From positions 930,001-994,000 of the forward strand of contig NC_063016.1 of NCBI RefSeq assembly GCF_020509005.1: a stretch of DNA of 64,000 nucleotides. Direction: 5' to 3'. Shown here one piece after another: positions 32,710 through 43,955 of this stretch. The position numbers and the translations under genes were made by a program. Under the pieces are notes generated by a model that was not told the origin of the DNA, did no database searches, and saw only the letters and a program-made list of their open reading frames with translations. This DNA is from Fulvia fulva. Taxonomy: Eukaryota; Ascomycota; Dothideomycetes; Mycosphaerellales; Mycosphaerellaceae. Position 1 is the stretch's first letter. Each line of letters opens with the position of its first letter.

Positions 32710-34457
32710 ATGGTCGACACAACCTCTACCGCCATCAGCGCCCTCCTTGGTGTCGCCGCCCATGCCGGCTACTTCAGTCGCTATGAGGTTCACAATCATG
32801 TGTATCGCATCCTGACTACGTGGATCTTGACCACCCTCAGTCTGGCGGTCATGCTGATCACTCAAGCCCATATGGGTATCTTAGCCGCCATTGGCACCTC
32901 TCTATGGCTGGCAATCTCCTTCGTGGCTGGCTTGTTCACGAGCATTGCCATCTACCGGCTCTTCCTGAACCCGCTGAATCGGTTTCCCGGTCCACTGGCT
33001 GCTCGCCTCACAGACTTTTACATGGCAAGCATTACCGGCAAAAAGCTCAACCAACATCAAGTCTTACATGACCTCCACCAGCGGCATGGAAAGATCGTAC
33101 GTCGTGGAGCGACTGAGCTCAGCATCGCGGACTCAAACTTCTTCGAACCTACGTACAGTGCCCGAACAACGGTCCACCAAGCAGTATGGTACGACCTCGA
33201 TGATCCGCCTTCAATCCTCGCAGACCGCGATAAGGCACGTCACGCACTGAGGCGTAGGGAATGGGCCCCAGCGTTCTCAGACAAGGCCTTGCGGGCGTAC
33301 GAGCCCCGAGTCCAAACTTTTGCAGATAAGCTGTTGGTCAAGATTCGAGAACAGGAAGGTCGTCCGATGAACATGTCGCTGTGGATAAAGCTGTACGCCT
33401 TCGACGTTATGGGTTCCTTGGCGTTTGGCAAAGATTATGCAATGCTTGACTCGGGCAAGACCCACCATGCACTTCGTCTATTGACGGAGGGTGGTAAGAT
33501 CCGAGGCATATCGTTGCCGATGTGGTAATTATCATCAAGTACAGAGGCTCCCAAAGCAGCTTGCCAGCTAACACCTATCAGGTTCATGAAGCTCCTGCTA
33601 GGTCTTCCCTTCGACAGCGTGGGCAGAGGCAACTTCCTCAAGTTCTGCCAAGATGAGCTCGCAGATGCCGTGCAGCACCACTTCTTCGACGAGAACTTCG
33701 AAAAGGGCACGAAGCCCACACCTGGAAGCACCATCGCATCATGGCTCTACCACATCTACGAAAACTCCCCCAACCCTGGTCGAGACCCTATATATCAAAC
33801 AGATGCCAGGGTTCTTATTGCTGCAGGAAGTGACACAACAGCGACGTCCACGACCTGGATGTTTTATGAGCTTGCCAAGCATCCAGAGAACCAGACAAAG
33901 ATTCGAGAGGAGGTGAGAACGTGTGCGACGGGAGACTGGTCGGATAAGGACCTTCGCAATTGTAAACATCTCGATGCCACTATCCAAGAATCCCTAAGAC
34001 TGCATCATCCTGCACCTGCAGGCATGTTCCGCACAACTCCGCCAGAAGGTCTAAGGGTTGGCGACACTTTTATCCCCGGGGGCACAACATATACTATGCC
34101 TCCCTACACTGTTGGTCGAGGTATGAACTTCCTCCCCTTGTTGCTGGATCATGCTGACATTCGCTAGACGAGGACCTGTACGAACGTGCCGAGGAGTTCA
34201 TACCAGAGCGTTGGTACAGCAAGCCAGGGATGATCAAAGGCAAAGTCGGGTTCCCGCCTTTTCTAATGGGACCAGGCAATTGCATCGGCAAGAATGTAGC
34301 CATGATGGAGATGCGAACGCTGACTGCGACTCTTCTGCAAGAGTATGAGGTGAGCTTTGCTCCCGGGGAGGACGGTTCGAGGCTGCTGAATGAGTCGTTG
34401 GACCATTTCACCATGACGCTGGCGCCGCTTGAGCTTGTGTTCCGGAAGGTGGAGTGA
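32710..34457 (+). CDS. Cytochrome P450 monooxygenase
   Basis: Three exons, 32710-33524, 33582-34120 and 34168-34457 (547 residues), with introns 33525-33581 and 34121-34167 (both GT-AG, frame preserved). Hydrophobic segments at residues about 30-85 anchor it to the endoplasmic reticulum. Diagnostic motifs are the proline-rich FPGPLAAR after the anchor, the oxygen-binding I-helix AGSDTTAT, ESLR (ExxR), the FIPERW motif and the heme loop FLMGPGNCIGKN with the axial cysteine. It would insert one oxygen atom into a lipophilic substrate using an NADPH reductase. It resembles secondary-metabolism P450s (tryprostatin hydroxylase-like in general layout), but the substrate cannot be read. Only a broken MFS gene remains beside it, so a former cluster is possible but unproven. 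Confidence 0.93.
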
Positions 34458-34659
34458 TGGTTGGACAGCGTACTTATGTGGTGGTGGTGGCAACTCGGCG
34501 GCATGGTGGCTCGATTTCTGTGACGTTGTCTCCAGTAGAGGCGTGGCGTTTTTAGCACCATATAAGTGCCTCATGGATAGACCATTAGACTGTCGTATCC
34601 GACCCCACACATACTCAACATAGGCTGTAGCCGCAGCCTCCCTCAAATACCACCACTCC

Positions 34660-35151
34660 TCATCTGACACGCGTTGTGAACCAGAGTATGGGTCCAGTAC
34701 ACACTATCACCAGCCCCGTCCAGACGATAGCGCCGTACAATGGGAACAAAATGTACAAAAACAGCACATCTTCTCCTTCGCCAGTATCTGCTACATCGGC
34801 GACCCACCTCTGCAGCCAGAAATAACCAGCGACAATGATTGCCAGGTTGAACAAAAGATCCAGTGCTCGTGCTAGGGTCCCGCGCTGCTCGTAACCCTTC
34901 GCCTGTAGCTGTTCCCGAACGCTTTGGCTTCGAATGTACATCGCCAACCCAGCCGCGCCCAGCAGGAACATAGCGAGAATGAGCTTTGCTCTGGAAAATA
35001 TCGGAGTGTCTTCTTCCAGATGGTAGACAGTGTATATAAGCCATATGTATGCCAGCCACGGTGCAACGACGAAGATGAAGAAGTTGTACCATGATGTAAC
35101 CAGCCTGAGATTTCGGTAGATAGTGTCTGGTTCCTGGGACCGTTCTGACAT
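34660..35151 (-). CDS. Four-helix membrane protein, unknown function
   Basis: A single-exon protein of 163 residues. It shows about four hydrophobic segments: residues about 22-45 (YNFFIFVVAPWLAYIWLIY), 55-75 (KLILAMFLLGAAGLAMYI), 97-115 (LLFNLAIIVAGYFWLQ) and 130-158 (LFLYILFPLYGAIVWTGLVIV). The polar loop after helix 2 is basic. I do not recognise a family. It is convergent with the P450 gene (ends 200 bp apart). The start at 35151 (MSERSQEPD) gives a short polar N-terminus consistent with a non-cleaved membrane protein. Confidence 0.72.
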   Translation of the reverse strand: MSERSQEPDTIYRNLRLVTSWYNFFIFVVAPWLAYIWLIYTVYHLEEDTPIFSRAKLILAMFLLGAAGLAMYIRSQSVREQLQAKGYEQRGTLARALDLLFNLAIIVAGYFWLQRWVADVADTGEGEDVLFLYILFPLYGAIVWTGLVIVCTGPILWFTTRVR

Positions 35152-37004
35152 TGCGGACTGCAGTCGTTCAAGTCGTGTGTTGTATCGACTTACACATACG
35201 TCGTGCTACATGATACCCGCTCCATACGGCACAGCAATCCTATCATGATCTAGTGCAGCGCTCGTAGACTCCGTGCCTTCCGAGTAGCCGAGGAGATGAT
35301 CCGCAGTTTGTTGATCTCTCCGCCAAGCTGAAGAGGGTCTACGCCGAAGTGTCAGTGAATGTACTGCAACGGAACGCACATACTGCGACTCGCATAATGG
35401 CCTTGCTCGAACAACTTTGATGACGAGGGATTACCCCACTGCCAATCCTTTGTTCTGCTGAACTCAGGAACCAAAGAGGCTGGGGTAATTTTTCATAGCT
35501 ATCTGCTGCCTTGGTTGTAAGCACGTACTGGAGCATATCAGTGTGAACCAAATGATTCCAAGTCGCAGTGTCACCTAAATGCCCGACTGAGGTAACAAAC
35601 TTCCGTGTTTCACAGCGGAGATGTCTTTGACCTGCATTCTGAGAATGAGATGGCCGCCTGGCAGAAGAGATCTTCGTACGGTCTTCACGGGAACTGCCTC
35701 AGCACGCACGAGGCGATGTACGGCAACGGCGGCGCTTGCTGATTCATCATTCAGCCTCCAAGGGCTGTGGTCACAGTTCGCTGCCGCCGAGCGTCGTCGA
35801 CCCTCGTCGAAAACATGATTGCTTGAAGCGTCCGGCGTGCCAAAGTGAGGTATAGACGCAGCGACGTACGCGAAGCGCTCGCGCGTTGCTTGCTCCCGGG
35901 GATCTAGAAGACCTAGACTGCAAGGTTAGTCGTTGCCGTGATCCTACCGGCGATGAGATTCGTCAATAGCCCTGATAGGAGGCTCTTGTAGGAGGTAAAA
36001 TGGTGTTTGAGGTCTAATGCGGTCGTTGCTGCTGCCGCTGATCTCTGGTCCTCAGGCACGAAGCCTCTCGCCGACATCGGCGCATGAACCTGACGAGCAG
36101 TCTCGAACCATCGGTCCATCCTTTCGAACGACCGACCAGCACACACCTGAAACATCAAAGTGCAGCGCGTTCACGATGAAACATCTTGACAAGCACGTAA
36201 TCATTGTTATTGCAATTGAGGCAAAGACGCCACATGGTCGCCACCACGATTTCGCCACCTCAAGTGCCGGTGTTTCAGAGTCGTGGCACACAACACCATA
36301 GTCTACACGTGCTTCATTCGAGGCCGCCGTCCATGCAGCCAAGAGAATCGCCCAACCTCGACCGTGAAACTCCAGAAGCAGGAGGATGGCATTCCTAATC
36401 GATGTGGCACTGCGTGGACATGATTGTCCAATAGCGCTGCATGAAGCCTACGATTTCTTTGTACCCCTTGATCTTGCTCCCTGTTGACAACCAGTAGATC
36501 CTCAGCATTTTCGATATGACAAATATCCCGAGAGTTACCTAGTGACAGAAGGCTACTGTGTGCACTTGCGTCAAGCGCTGGCATGCTCTCCTCTGGACAC
36601 GGTAATCGCCCATCTGCTTCTGGCATTGTGATGCGAACTTCGAAGCAGACAATATTGACACCAAAGCTTATATGCCCACATCGGCGTAGCCATCGCTGTG
36701 CAATGCATAAGTCCATCAGATGGAGGAATAGAGCCCAGCGCTCAGATCAACAGCTCCCGACGAGTCAAGAACAACACCCTGCGGGAAGATCACCACCCAC
36801 GAGTCATTTCAAGCTGCGCCTTCTCACGCATGCTGAAGCCGCGGTCTCCGACGACATTGAATTGATATTGGCCCTGCATGCTGCCTGAGAACATGTAGCA
36901 GCCGGGCATCAGTATAGAGAGCACCCAAACCGCGTCGCTGGGCTTCTGCGCGAATCAACACACAGCTATGCAACAGTCTTCTTCAACCTCGCCCTGGAAT
37001 CGAC
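35152..37004. other. Intergenic region, no gene recognised
   Basis: About 1.85 kb with several overlapping short ORFs on both strands (largest 137 codons, 36303-36716 minus) that have no recognisable domain, start context or splice pattern. It may hold regulatory DNA of the flanking genes. No repeat was detected. Confidence 0.5.
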
Positions 37005-38784
37005 ATGCGGATCACGACTACGGCACATATCCTGCTGGCTGTACGAACCCTGGAAGCGACGACGACTGATGGCGGTGACACCACGATAGTAGCACTGCCG
37101 GACTGTGCTCAAGTTTGCCACGAACGAGTCTTGCCTCAATTTCAATGTGCTCCAGGCAAACCATGTCATTGCGACACCGATGGAGCTCTTAACGAAGCAC
37201 TCTCGAGTTGTGTGATAGATTCATGCGCTACCTCCATGTGGGGAGCAACGTCAGTCACAAATGCGACGATCCAGGCACAAAGGCTCCGTGCAGATATCTG
37301 CAAGCTCCCAATTCGAGACAGATCTTCTTTGGTCTTGGGTGTGGCTTTTACGCTTTTTGGGTTAGCAAGCCTCAGCCTTTGCGCCCGGGTCGCTTCACTC
37401 TTCACTCTGGGCAGCAGGCGGAGCTTCGGCGCGGACGACACAGCAACGGCGTTGGCCTATGCAGTACTATTGACCCTGGTGATTAGCACATATTACGCAC
37501 AGCAGTATGGGCTTGGTCAGGATGTGTGGAATGTCAAGGTAGCGGATGTTGCCACATTTTTGCGCGTGAGTAAATCACACCCTCAAAAGCAGCTACAGCC
37601 TATTGACGACACGCAGTGGCACTTCGTCAGTAGCATTCTCTATTATGCGATCATATCCCTAGCCAAAATCGCAGTCGTATTCCTCTACCTTCGAACTTGG
37701 CCAGGACACACAAGGCACTGGTTCGTTCTGTGTTGTCGCGCCGTCATTCTGGTTCTGTTCGGTTTTGGGTTGTCTTCGACATTGACCACTATCTTCGCCT
37801 GCTCGCCGGTCGATCTAAATTGGAGTCTGGTCTTTACGCAAGGTGGAACGTGTGCTGTGCACCGTACTGTAGCAGCCTATATCTTTGGAGCTATCAATGT
37901 CTTGCTTAACATTGTCTTAATGCTTCTACTGGCATCAAAGTCACGAAAGCACAGATCAGCTGCATCGGGCACCATCAGGTGAGCATCAACGGCATGGCAC
38001 TTTGGGTATTGTTGCTAATCAGGGCTTGTGCAGTGTCCTTGCAGCGTGTGTGTTCGGGTTCGTTGTTATGGCTTGCAGCATTGGGCGGATAACAGCGATT
38101 CCCGTCGCCAGCAACACAAACAATCCTACCTGGAACTTTATGCCAATCGACGTATGGTCTCTGGTCGAATGCAACTGCAGCATCATATGCTGCTGTCTCC
38201 CTGTCCTTGGACCTTGGCTTCAGTGCTACAGGAGCAACGAATCCTCATTTTGCGGCGTGAGGCTTTCTGGTGACGATCGTCCACGGTGGTCTCTTCGACG
38301 ATCCTCCATGCAAGATCAAGAAGCTCCATATCCGAACATCACACCCATCCCGCCTAGTCACAGTCGACATCCGTCTCAGAGAAGACTCCGCTCGCTCACA
38401 GTGCAGTTGCCGCAATGGGACGAAAAGTCTTGGCAACCCAGTAGCGAGACAGATGTCGAGAAGAGTGCACTGTCGCCTGACGCCAAGCCGAGGGAGCATC
38501 ACATGGAGGCGATGGTGAAGACTACCTCGGAAGTGAAGTTCCCAAGACGAGCTTATGCACCCAACAGGACGCAAGAACCCAGGACGCCTAAAGCTATGCC
38601 AAAGGCTGGCGTGATGGGGTACTACTTCGATGGGCAGAACTATGTTGGTCTTCAGACGAATGGGAGAACGCCGCCGACAGGATCGGTCACACCTGTGCTG
38701 TTCGATATCGCTGAAGGGGATGTGCATTCGCAATTGCAGGGTACGCCGGACCTGACGTTAGAGCGTAACGTTCGGAACACATGA
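37005..38784 (+). CDS. CFEM-domain Pth11-like seven-helix receptor
   Basis: Exons 37005-37565, 37617-37978 and 38034-38784 (557 residues). Residues about 30-95 form a CFEM domain with eight cysteines (DCAQVCHE, QFQC, KPCHC, SSC, DSC, DIC). Seven hydrophobic segments of the fungal rhodopsin-like/Pth11 family follow, with the ILYYAIISLAKIAVVFLYLR block typical of helix 4. A long polar cytoplasmic tail starts at residue about 370. The first intron (37566-37616, GTGAGT...CAG) is 51 nt and open, so the unspliced reading also has no stop; removing it restores the usual FLR-W-F junction. The second intron (37979-38033) has a GCTAAT branch site. Such receptors sense surface or host cues in filamentous fungi; the ligand is unknown. 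The signal peptide is weak. Confidence 0.88.
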
Positions 38785-39144
38785 ATGAGCGGGATCATGT
38801 CTAGCTCGACTTTAAAGGTACACAGCATAGAGGAACAACGATGTCACGAAGGCACCATTCCATTTCTTCTGGCCCACTCACAGTTCTCGTCTGAATAGTG
38901 CATGAATTTGGGGATACGTGTGTTCATGTTGACCGATGGATTCTTGTGATCAGAATGTCTCGACAGTCATAGCCTATCTCATGTGCTCCAGGCCACGAGC
39001 AAGATTTAGAGTTCACTTGACATCAACGCCAAGCTTGGACAGCCGAAGGGACCGAAGTCTTGTTTGCAACCCCGGGAACGACCATCCACTGCTACCTTCC
39101 TTCAAGGTAAACAGCGATCACTATCCATCCAAGTGGGCGCAACC
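38785..39144. other. Intergenic region, no gene recognised
   Basis: 360 bp between the receptor and the next small gene. Short ORFs only; an open frame runs from 39064 into the following gene, but the ATG at 39145 is better placed. Confidence 0.5.
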
Positions 39145-39669
39145 ATGTCGCAGGGGAGTCCAGTGGACAGTGTCATATCCAATACGAGCGCTGGCAGCAA
39201 GCTACCCGAGAACACTAGCACTACCGAGAAGCTGCTCGAATGGTACTCTGTCGACATTTTGGACAACTTCAACAAGCGCGATTTCGACTACCCAATAGCT
39301 CGTTACGGAAGTGAGAACTATAAGTTTGAGGCCATCCAGAACGATGGAAGTCTGCTTGAGCTTGACGCTCCAGGCATGAAGAAGTTGCGGGTATGGTTTT
39401 TTCTTGAGCATTGCCCGCAGGCCTATGGCGAGGTGTTAGACGTTGTGGTACATCTGGATGAGATCAACGGAACCGCTGCTGTCTGAGTCACGTACATGAT
39501 GCACAATGATAAGCTCACGCTGTCGAGAGAGAAAATGACTATCTTCTTCTGGAAGCGATCGAGGGTACATGGCAGTGGCGAACGGCCTGGCGAACAGAAG
39601 TGGGAATGGTTCAAGGAGCACACAAGTGCTGGCATCGCTTCCGTCGCTGGCAATGCCAATTTCGGGTGA
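39145..39669 (+). pseudogene. Small NTF2/SnoaL-like protein interrupted by an in-frame TGA
   Basis: An open frame of 113 residues starts at ATG 39145 (MSQGSPVDS) and stops at TGA 39484-39486. The same frame is open for another 60 codons to TGA 39667-39669. The residue pattern (helical start LLEWYSVDILDNFNKRDFDY, then alternating strand residues ending GTAAV-stop-VTYMMHND) resembles the SnoaL/NTF2-like fold of about 150-170 residues, in which a tryptophan would be expected at the stop. No GT-AG intron removes the TGA. Either a nonsense mutation (TGG to TGA), readthrough, or a shortened protein. Family assignment is by pattern only. Confidence 0.55.
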
Positions 39670-40463
39670 AAGGATGGATCCCTAGACTGACGACCGACAA
39701 CCATCAACATATGGTACGCCAAAACACGACGAGCTTGAAAAGCAGCATCATCGGTGTCTAGACCAAGAGGGGCCAAGCTGTGTCATAAATCACTCGGAGC
39801 CATGGGGTGAATGCTCGAGACTGTTCAACTATCGTAATATTCCGCGCTAAAGTGCTGGTGATCCAGTTCCGTGGCCACCGAGCGCTTCGACTAGCCACCA
39901 GAGCAAAAGCCTCTATTCGATCATAAGGTATCGGCCTGAAATGCGAAGAAAGTCGCCCTCCGCCGGGGTATAGCGAAGCGCTGCGGATCCAACAGCACAT
40001 TGGCTACCTCTAAAGGCCTGTTGGTATCGTCGTGCTCCTGGAGTGGCATTATTCTCTGTGACCTTTTCGCGCGAACCTGGCGCTCAACGAGACAATCATG
40101 CACTCTACTGGTTGTGAGATGGTCTACGAAGCAAACCACATGCAACACGATCTGCAAACGACGTTCAAGGGAAATGCCGCAAGCTGAAGACTTCACTATG
40201 CTGTTCACTTGGTTCTCTCTTTGTGAATCCATTCACAATGCGATCACTTGAGCTTACAATATGCTTGTCTTCACAACTACATAACACATAACAACTAGCT
40301 CGCCACTGCAAAACAAAAAGCATGCTCTGCTTACTTCCGCTGCTCACATCACACCCACCAGTCCGTCAACAACGACATTGCACTTCCAGAGATCGTCCTC
40401 GCACACATCACCCATCCAGACATCACCCAATCACACCACCGCTATCACCACTTTTAAAGCAAC
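39670..40463. other. Intergenic region, no gene recognised
   Basis: About 790 bp with short overlapping ORFs on both strands. The last 150 bp before 40464 are rich in CACC and CATC, resembling a pyrimidine-rich fungal promoter/leader for the next gene. Confidence 0.5.
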
Positions 40464-40871
40464 ATGCTCACCACTTTGAGCATTCTGCCAGCTTTGGCCC
40501 TCTTCACCACTTCCATTTCCGCGGCACCAATCCAGCGTGCCGAGGCATCAGTCAACACCGCCCTCTACAACTACCCCCTCCAAGCACCCTCCGCCGGTCA
40601 GCCTTTCACTAGTCTCCAGCTACGTATCGGTCAGCCTTACATCGATGGCACAGGCTGTGAGGCGGTGGTGATTCGTGAAGCCCTCCTTGGGGAGCTTCTG
40701 AGCATCGTCGATGTCTACCGCTGTGTGGAGGACGGCTCGCTGAAGGGGGCGTTTATCTCTTTCAGTTCCTTTCCCGATGAGGCCAAGAGACTCAGAGCAA
40801 CGGAAACATTTGCGGAGGCGTATCCTATGATTGAGTGGTTCCTGGACGACGACATCAGCGCTGTGCGGTAG
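40464..40871 (+). CDS. Small secreted protein, effector-like
   Basis: 135 residues, single exon. The N-terminus is a typical signal peptide (MLTTLSILPALALFTTSISA, cleavage likely after AAP or ISA), followed by a possible propeptide ending IQRAEA. The mature part (about 110 residues) has two cysteines (GTGCEAVV and VYRCVED) which could form one disulfide, and a C-terminal acidic region. No family recognised. Its size, secretion signal and position among fast-evolving genes near a repeat block fit a candidate effector or small extracellular protein, but that is inference. Confidence 0.78.
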   Translation: MLTTLSILPALALFTTSISAAPIQRAEASVNTALYNYPLQAPSAGQPFTSLQLRIGQPYIDGTGCEAVVIREALLGELLSIVDVYRCVEDGSLKGAFISFSSFPDEAKRLRATETFAEAYPMIEWFLDDDISAVR

Positions 40872-41513
40872 TCGTCCCGTCTCATACCGTCAAGGTGACA
40901 GCGGGGATGGAGCTCGGCTAGAAAGTACTCAGGCACCATTCTCTAGGACATCAGGTTCGTCAGAAGGCCTTTTGACATGGACGGGGCCAGAGGTAGACCA
41001 ACGACGACGCTCAGAAAAGGTCCCGAAATTCAGCGAAGCTCGGTCCTCAGCGTGGCCCTCATACGCATGATATCTTCATTTCGGAGGAGTCAGTCTCAGG
41101 TATTTCGCAGTAGGATGACAATAGCAAGAACATATCACAACCAACTAGTCCATCTCGTTCGGGTCATAGTGCAACGTGGCGGGCTCCCGATCACCCTCGC
41201 CCGACATTTTCGAAGCTGTCTAGCCTAATAATAGCATACTCGACCTAAGCAAACTCCTCGACGCGATAGAGCGCGTACTTACGAATCGGACACAGCCGTC
41301 CTCGTACGCTTGCGGGTCGATATCTAGCAGCACTAAGCAGAAGGGTGCTATTTAGAGCCCACCATTTTTAATTACATCCACCCTTGGACGCGAGCTGCCG
41401 AGCTCAGCATTCTGGAGTGGTTCCTCTTGAATCATGTGGGATCTTTACCGGTGCATCGCTGCAGATTGTACATGCTCAAAGCGGACATGATCCTGGTCAC
41501 CAAACCTTCCACA
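40872..41513. other. Intergenic region, no gene recognised
   Basis: About 640 bp between the convergent secreted-protein gene and the first F-box gene. A short TA-rich stretch at about 41,222-41,360 (agcctaataatagcatactcgac context) is somewhat RIP-like, possibly an old repeat remnant. No coding evidence. Confidence 0.45.
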
Positions 41514-42686
41514 TCATACATCGGTCGCCCCATCTGCCGCTCGATCTACCATTTCCTCCCTCTCCGCCTGCGCCTTTGCATTTGCCAAGGCTCTATCTTC
41601 TGCTTCGGCCCTCCTCTTCTCGAGGCGTTCCTCAAGTGCCCTCCTCTCTTCATGTCTCTTCAACACAATCGGATCATCATCTCTCAGCGTAGGCCTAGCA
41701 ATTACAGCGACACCTACGGTCCGATGGTCTATGCTCTGGGCCCAAGGAACCAACTCTTTGTCTACCAGAAATTGACAGACATTACGCACCACGTCCCCAA
41801 GTCCGGTCGGAGTGCCGAGCAGTACAGTGTAGACACCACCCACTACCTTGCGGTAGTTTTGTGTGCCTTTCTGCCACATCTCAACATTGAAGCATGTCAC
41901 GGGTGGACTGCAGATCAGCATGGCGGCGCAGCGGCCGCCGATGTCCCACAGCTTGTCAAGTTCGAGTTGTAGTTCGATTTCGTAGTCATTTGTGACGGTG
42001 CAGAGGCCATCAGATGCGGAGTGATCGTGTGGAGACCAATTATCACGAACGTAAGCTTTGATGCCAGGGAAGCGGTTGGAGCCATCGTGATCTTGGAGGA
42101 ATGGCGAGTAGAAGAAGGAACCATCGTCGGCGGCTAGACCTAAGATCTCGGCAAGAGGTAAGGACTCATTGATAGTGTCGTAAAAAGTTGTATTGACCTG
42201 CTGTGCCCGCAGGAGATCAGCAGGGCGAAGGTAGAGGAGGATCTGCTCGAGGAGTTCGGTGGTGTTGAAAACTTCCTCTGCTTTACTCGCTGAGCGATTG
42301 GAGGGTATGTTATGCGCTGGAACTTGCGTCCATAGGTTTTGTACTAATGGGACGATCTTGGTTGTTGCTTGGTTTAGGGTGGAAAATGCTGCTTGCACAT
42401 GGTCTTGACCAAAATCTGAATCACTCGGTGCCTCGAGCAGTTTTTCGACAGCTTTCTGCATAGACAGGCTAGCCTTCACTATATTTTGGAGCTCGCTGAA
42501 GGAGATGCGGAGGGCATTGAGCTGCTGTTCATCACGGTAATCGCGTGCTGTGTCAGTGTAGTATCTCTGCTCTTGATACCTCACTACGAGCGATGATGAC
42601 ATAGCACCTGGTATCTGGTCAGGATTGGAGGAACTGGTGATTGACAGGCGATTGATAGAGGATGATATATGCGTCAGTAATGACAA
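41514..42686 (-). CDS. F-box protein, paralogue 1
   Basis: 390 residues from the ATG at 42686; an internal ATG at 42602 (MSSSLVVRYQEQ) gives 362 residues and matches the start of paralogue 2 (MSSSPQVEYQDI), so it may be the true start. Residues about 140-185 form an F-box (VFNTTELLEQILLYLRPADLLRAQQVNTTFYDTI). The C-terminal region has the shared blocks RCAAMLIC and RDDDPIVLKRHEERR, then a charged E/R/A-rich coiled tail. F-box proteins link substrates to Skp1-Cullin ubiquitin ligases; the C-terminal domain would choose the substrate. It is the first of three tandem copies on the minus strand. Confidence 0.85.
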   Translation of the reverse strand: MSLLTHISSSINRLSITSSSNPDQIPGAMSSSLVVRYQEQRYYTDTARDYRDEQQLNALRISFSELQNIVKASLSMQKAVEKLLEAPSDSDFGQDHVQAAFSTLNQATTKIVPLVQNLWTQVPAHNIPSNRSASKAEEVFNTTELLEQILLYLRPADLLRAQQVNTTFYDTINESLPLAEILGLAADDGSFFYSPFLQDHDGSNRFPGIKAYVRDNWSPHDHSASDGLCTVTNDYEIELQLELDKLWDIGGRCAAMLICSPPVTCFNVEMWQKGTQNYRKVVGGVYTVLLGTPTGLGDVVRNVCQFLVDKELVPWAQSIDHRTVGVAVIARPTLRDDDPIVLKRHEERRALEERLEKRRAEAEDRALANAKAQAEREEMVDRAADGATDV

Positions 42687-42839
42687 AGCCGTGTTTGCCC
42701 CTATGAACGGTACTTGAGGCTACTACCAGAAAGTGCTTGTGAACAAACACGAGATGAAGTTTTCAGGCACGCTCAACGCTCAGGCCGCTATGTAGTACCA
42801 GAACAGAGTCCCCTATCCACCCTCCAATCACTCAGGCTA

Positions 42840-43955
42840 TCACTCAACACTGGAAACCTCTTCGAAGTCGGAGCCCGAGTCGAAGTCCGCCCTGCCCTTA
42901 GCAGCGCTTCGCCGTCTACGTCTCTTCTTGCCTTCTGACCATTCCACGGCGGAGTCCATGCGCCTATGACGTTCCAGTATGATGGGATCATCGTTCACCA
43001 GGGTCATTGAGAGTCTCACTCGCACGCAAGGGACGTAGTGACCAGTGGGCAGGTCACATCTGGAATCTTTCAGCACGTCGATGACCGTTTCTATACGACG
43101 CCCCATCGTCATACGTCCATTACTCTTCTCGTCCACCAGCTCAACCTTCTGTTCATGACGTCCCCCACCATAGCGTCTCTCATACTCGATGCACTCGGCG
43201 ACTAGGCTGATCTGCTCAGGCGGCGGATGGCATGCCAGCATCGCGCGACACCGAGAGCCAAGATTTGGAGTCGGAACGTCAAACATGAGTTGTAAATGCC
43301 ACTGATTTGACATAGGGTTCAGGTCTGTAGTGTATTCCCCAGTATAGGGCGTCCACCAACTACTTTCACCCCCCTCGGGCACGTATTCCATGCCTGGTAG
43401 AGCACCTCCGGGATTACCACGACCATGCGTGGGCAGTGGTGAACTGTAGAATACGTCGTCAATAGGCGCAAGCCCCATCTTGCGAAGAAGTTTGCCAGAG
43501 CCGTTGATGGTGTCGCGCCAGTCTCTGCCAACCTGTTGCACTCGGAGAAGCTCTTTCGGCTCGCGGTCTAGTCAGATCTTCTCGAGTAACTCTGGCGCCC
43601 GGAAGACCTCCATCGCTTTCCTGGCTGAGCGTATTGATGGTCTACGGTCTTTGGGTATAGTGCTGAAAAGGGCGTCGAGCACATGCTTGTTGCGTGTGCA
43701 GCTGGAACTCGCGGCATTGATGACGATTTGAGCTGGCGTGCTGATGATAGAGGGCTGTGGTCGAGAAATGTCGAGAGCTGCCAGAGTCTCTTGTAGCGCC
43801 TTGTTACTTTCGCGAAGAGACTCCAGTCCTTGGAAAGTGATACTGCATGTTTTGCTGACAGGTGAATTGTAGCTGTTATAGCGTGTGCAGAACTGTTCGG
43901 TGCTGTCCGCGAAAGTCACAATATCCTGGTATTCAACTTGGGGTGATGATGACAT
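42840..43955 (-). pseudogene. F-box protein, paralogue 2, with in-frame UGA-CUA
   Basis: One frame of 371 codons (43955 to 42840) interrupted by a single TGA at 43572-43574, codon 128, inside the F-box. Alignment with paralogue 3 (PELLEHILLQLPPSDILRSQQV) shows the same number of residues on each side, with the stop at a leucine position. The stop is followed by CTAG, giving UGA CUA G, the known readthrough context of fungal and animal genes. Upstream: SSSPQVEYQDI start and RRPSIRSARKAMEVFRAPELLEKI. Downstream: shared RCRAMLAC and NDDPIILERHRRMD blocks and a basic C-terminus (KKRRRRRSAAKGR). Either a nonsense allele or a readthrough gene; without readthrough the product is 127 residues with half an F-box. 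Confidence 0.75.

Noticed and set aside
31218..34457. Secondary-metabolite gene cluster
   Set aside because: Only a P450 and a truncated transporter are present; no synthase or cluster regulator is seen in the window.
35913..36888. Overlapping ORFs on both strands as a possible gene
   Set aside because: No domain, no consistent splice sites and no conserved-looking residue pattern.
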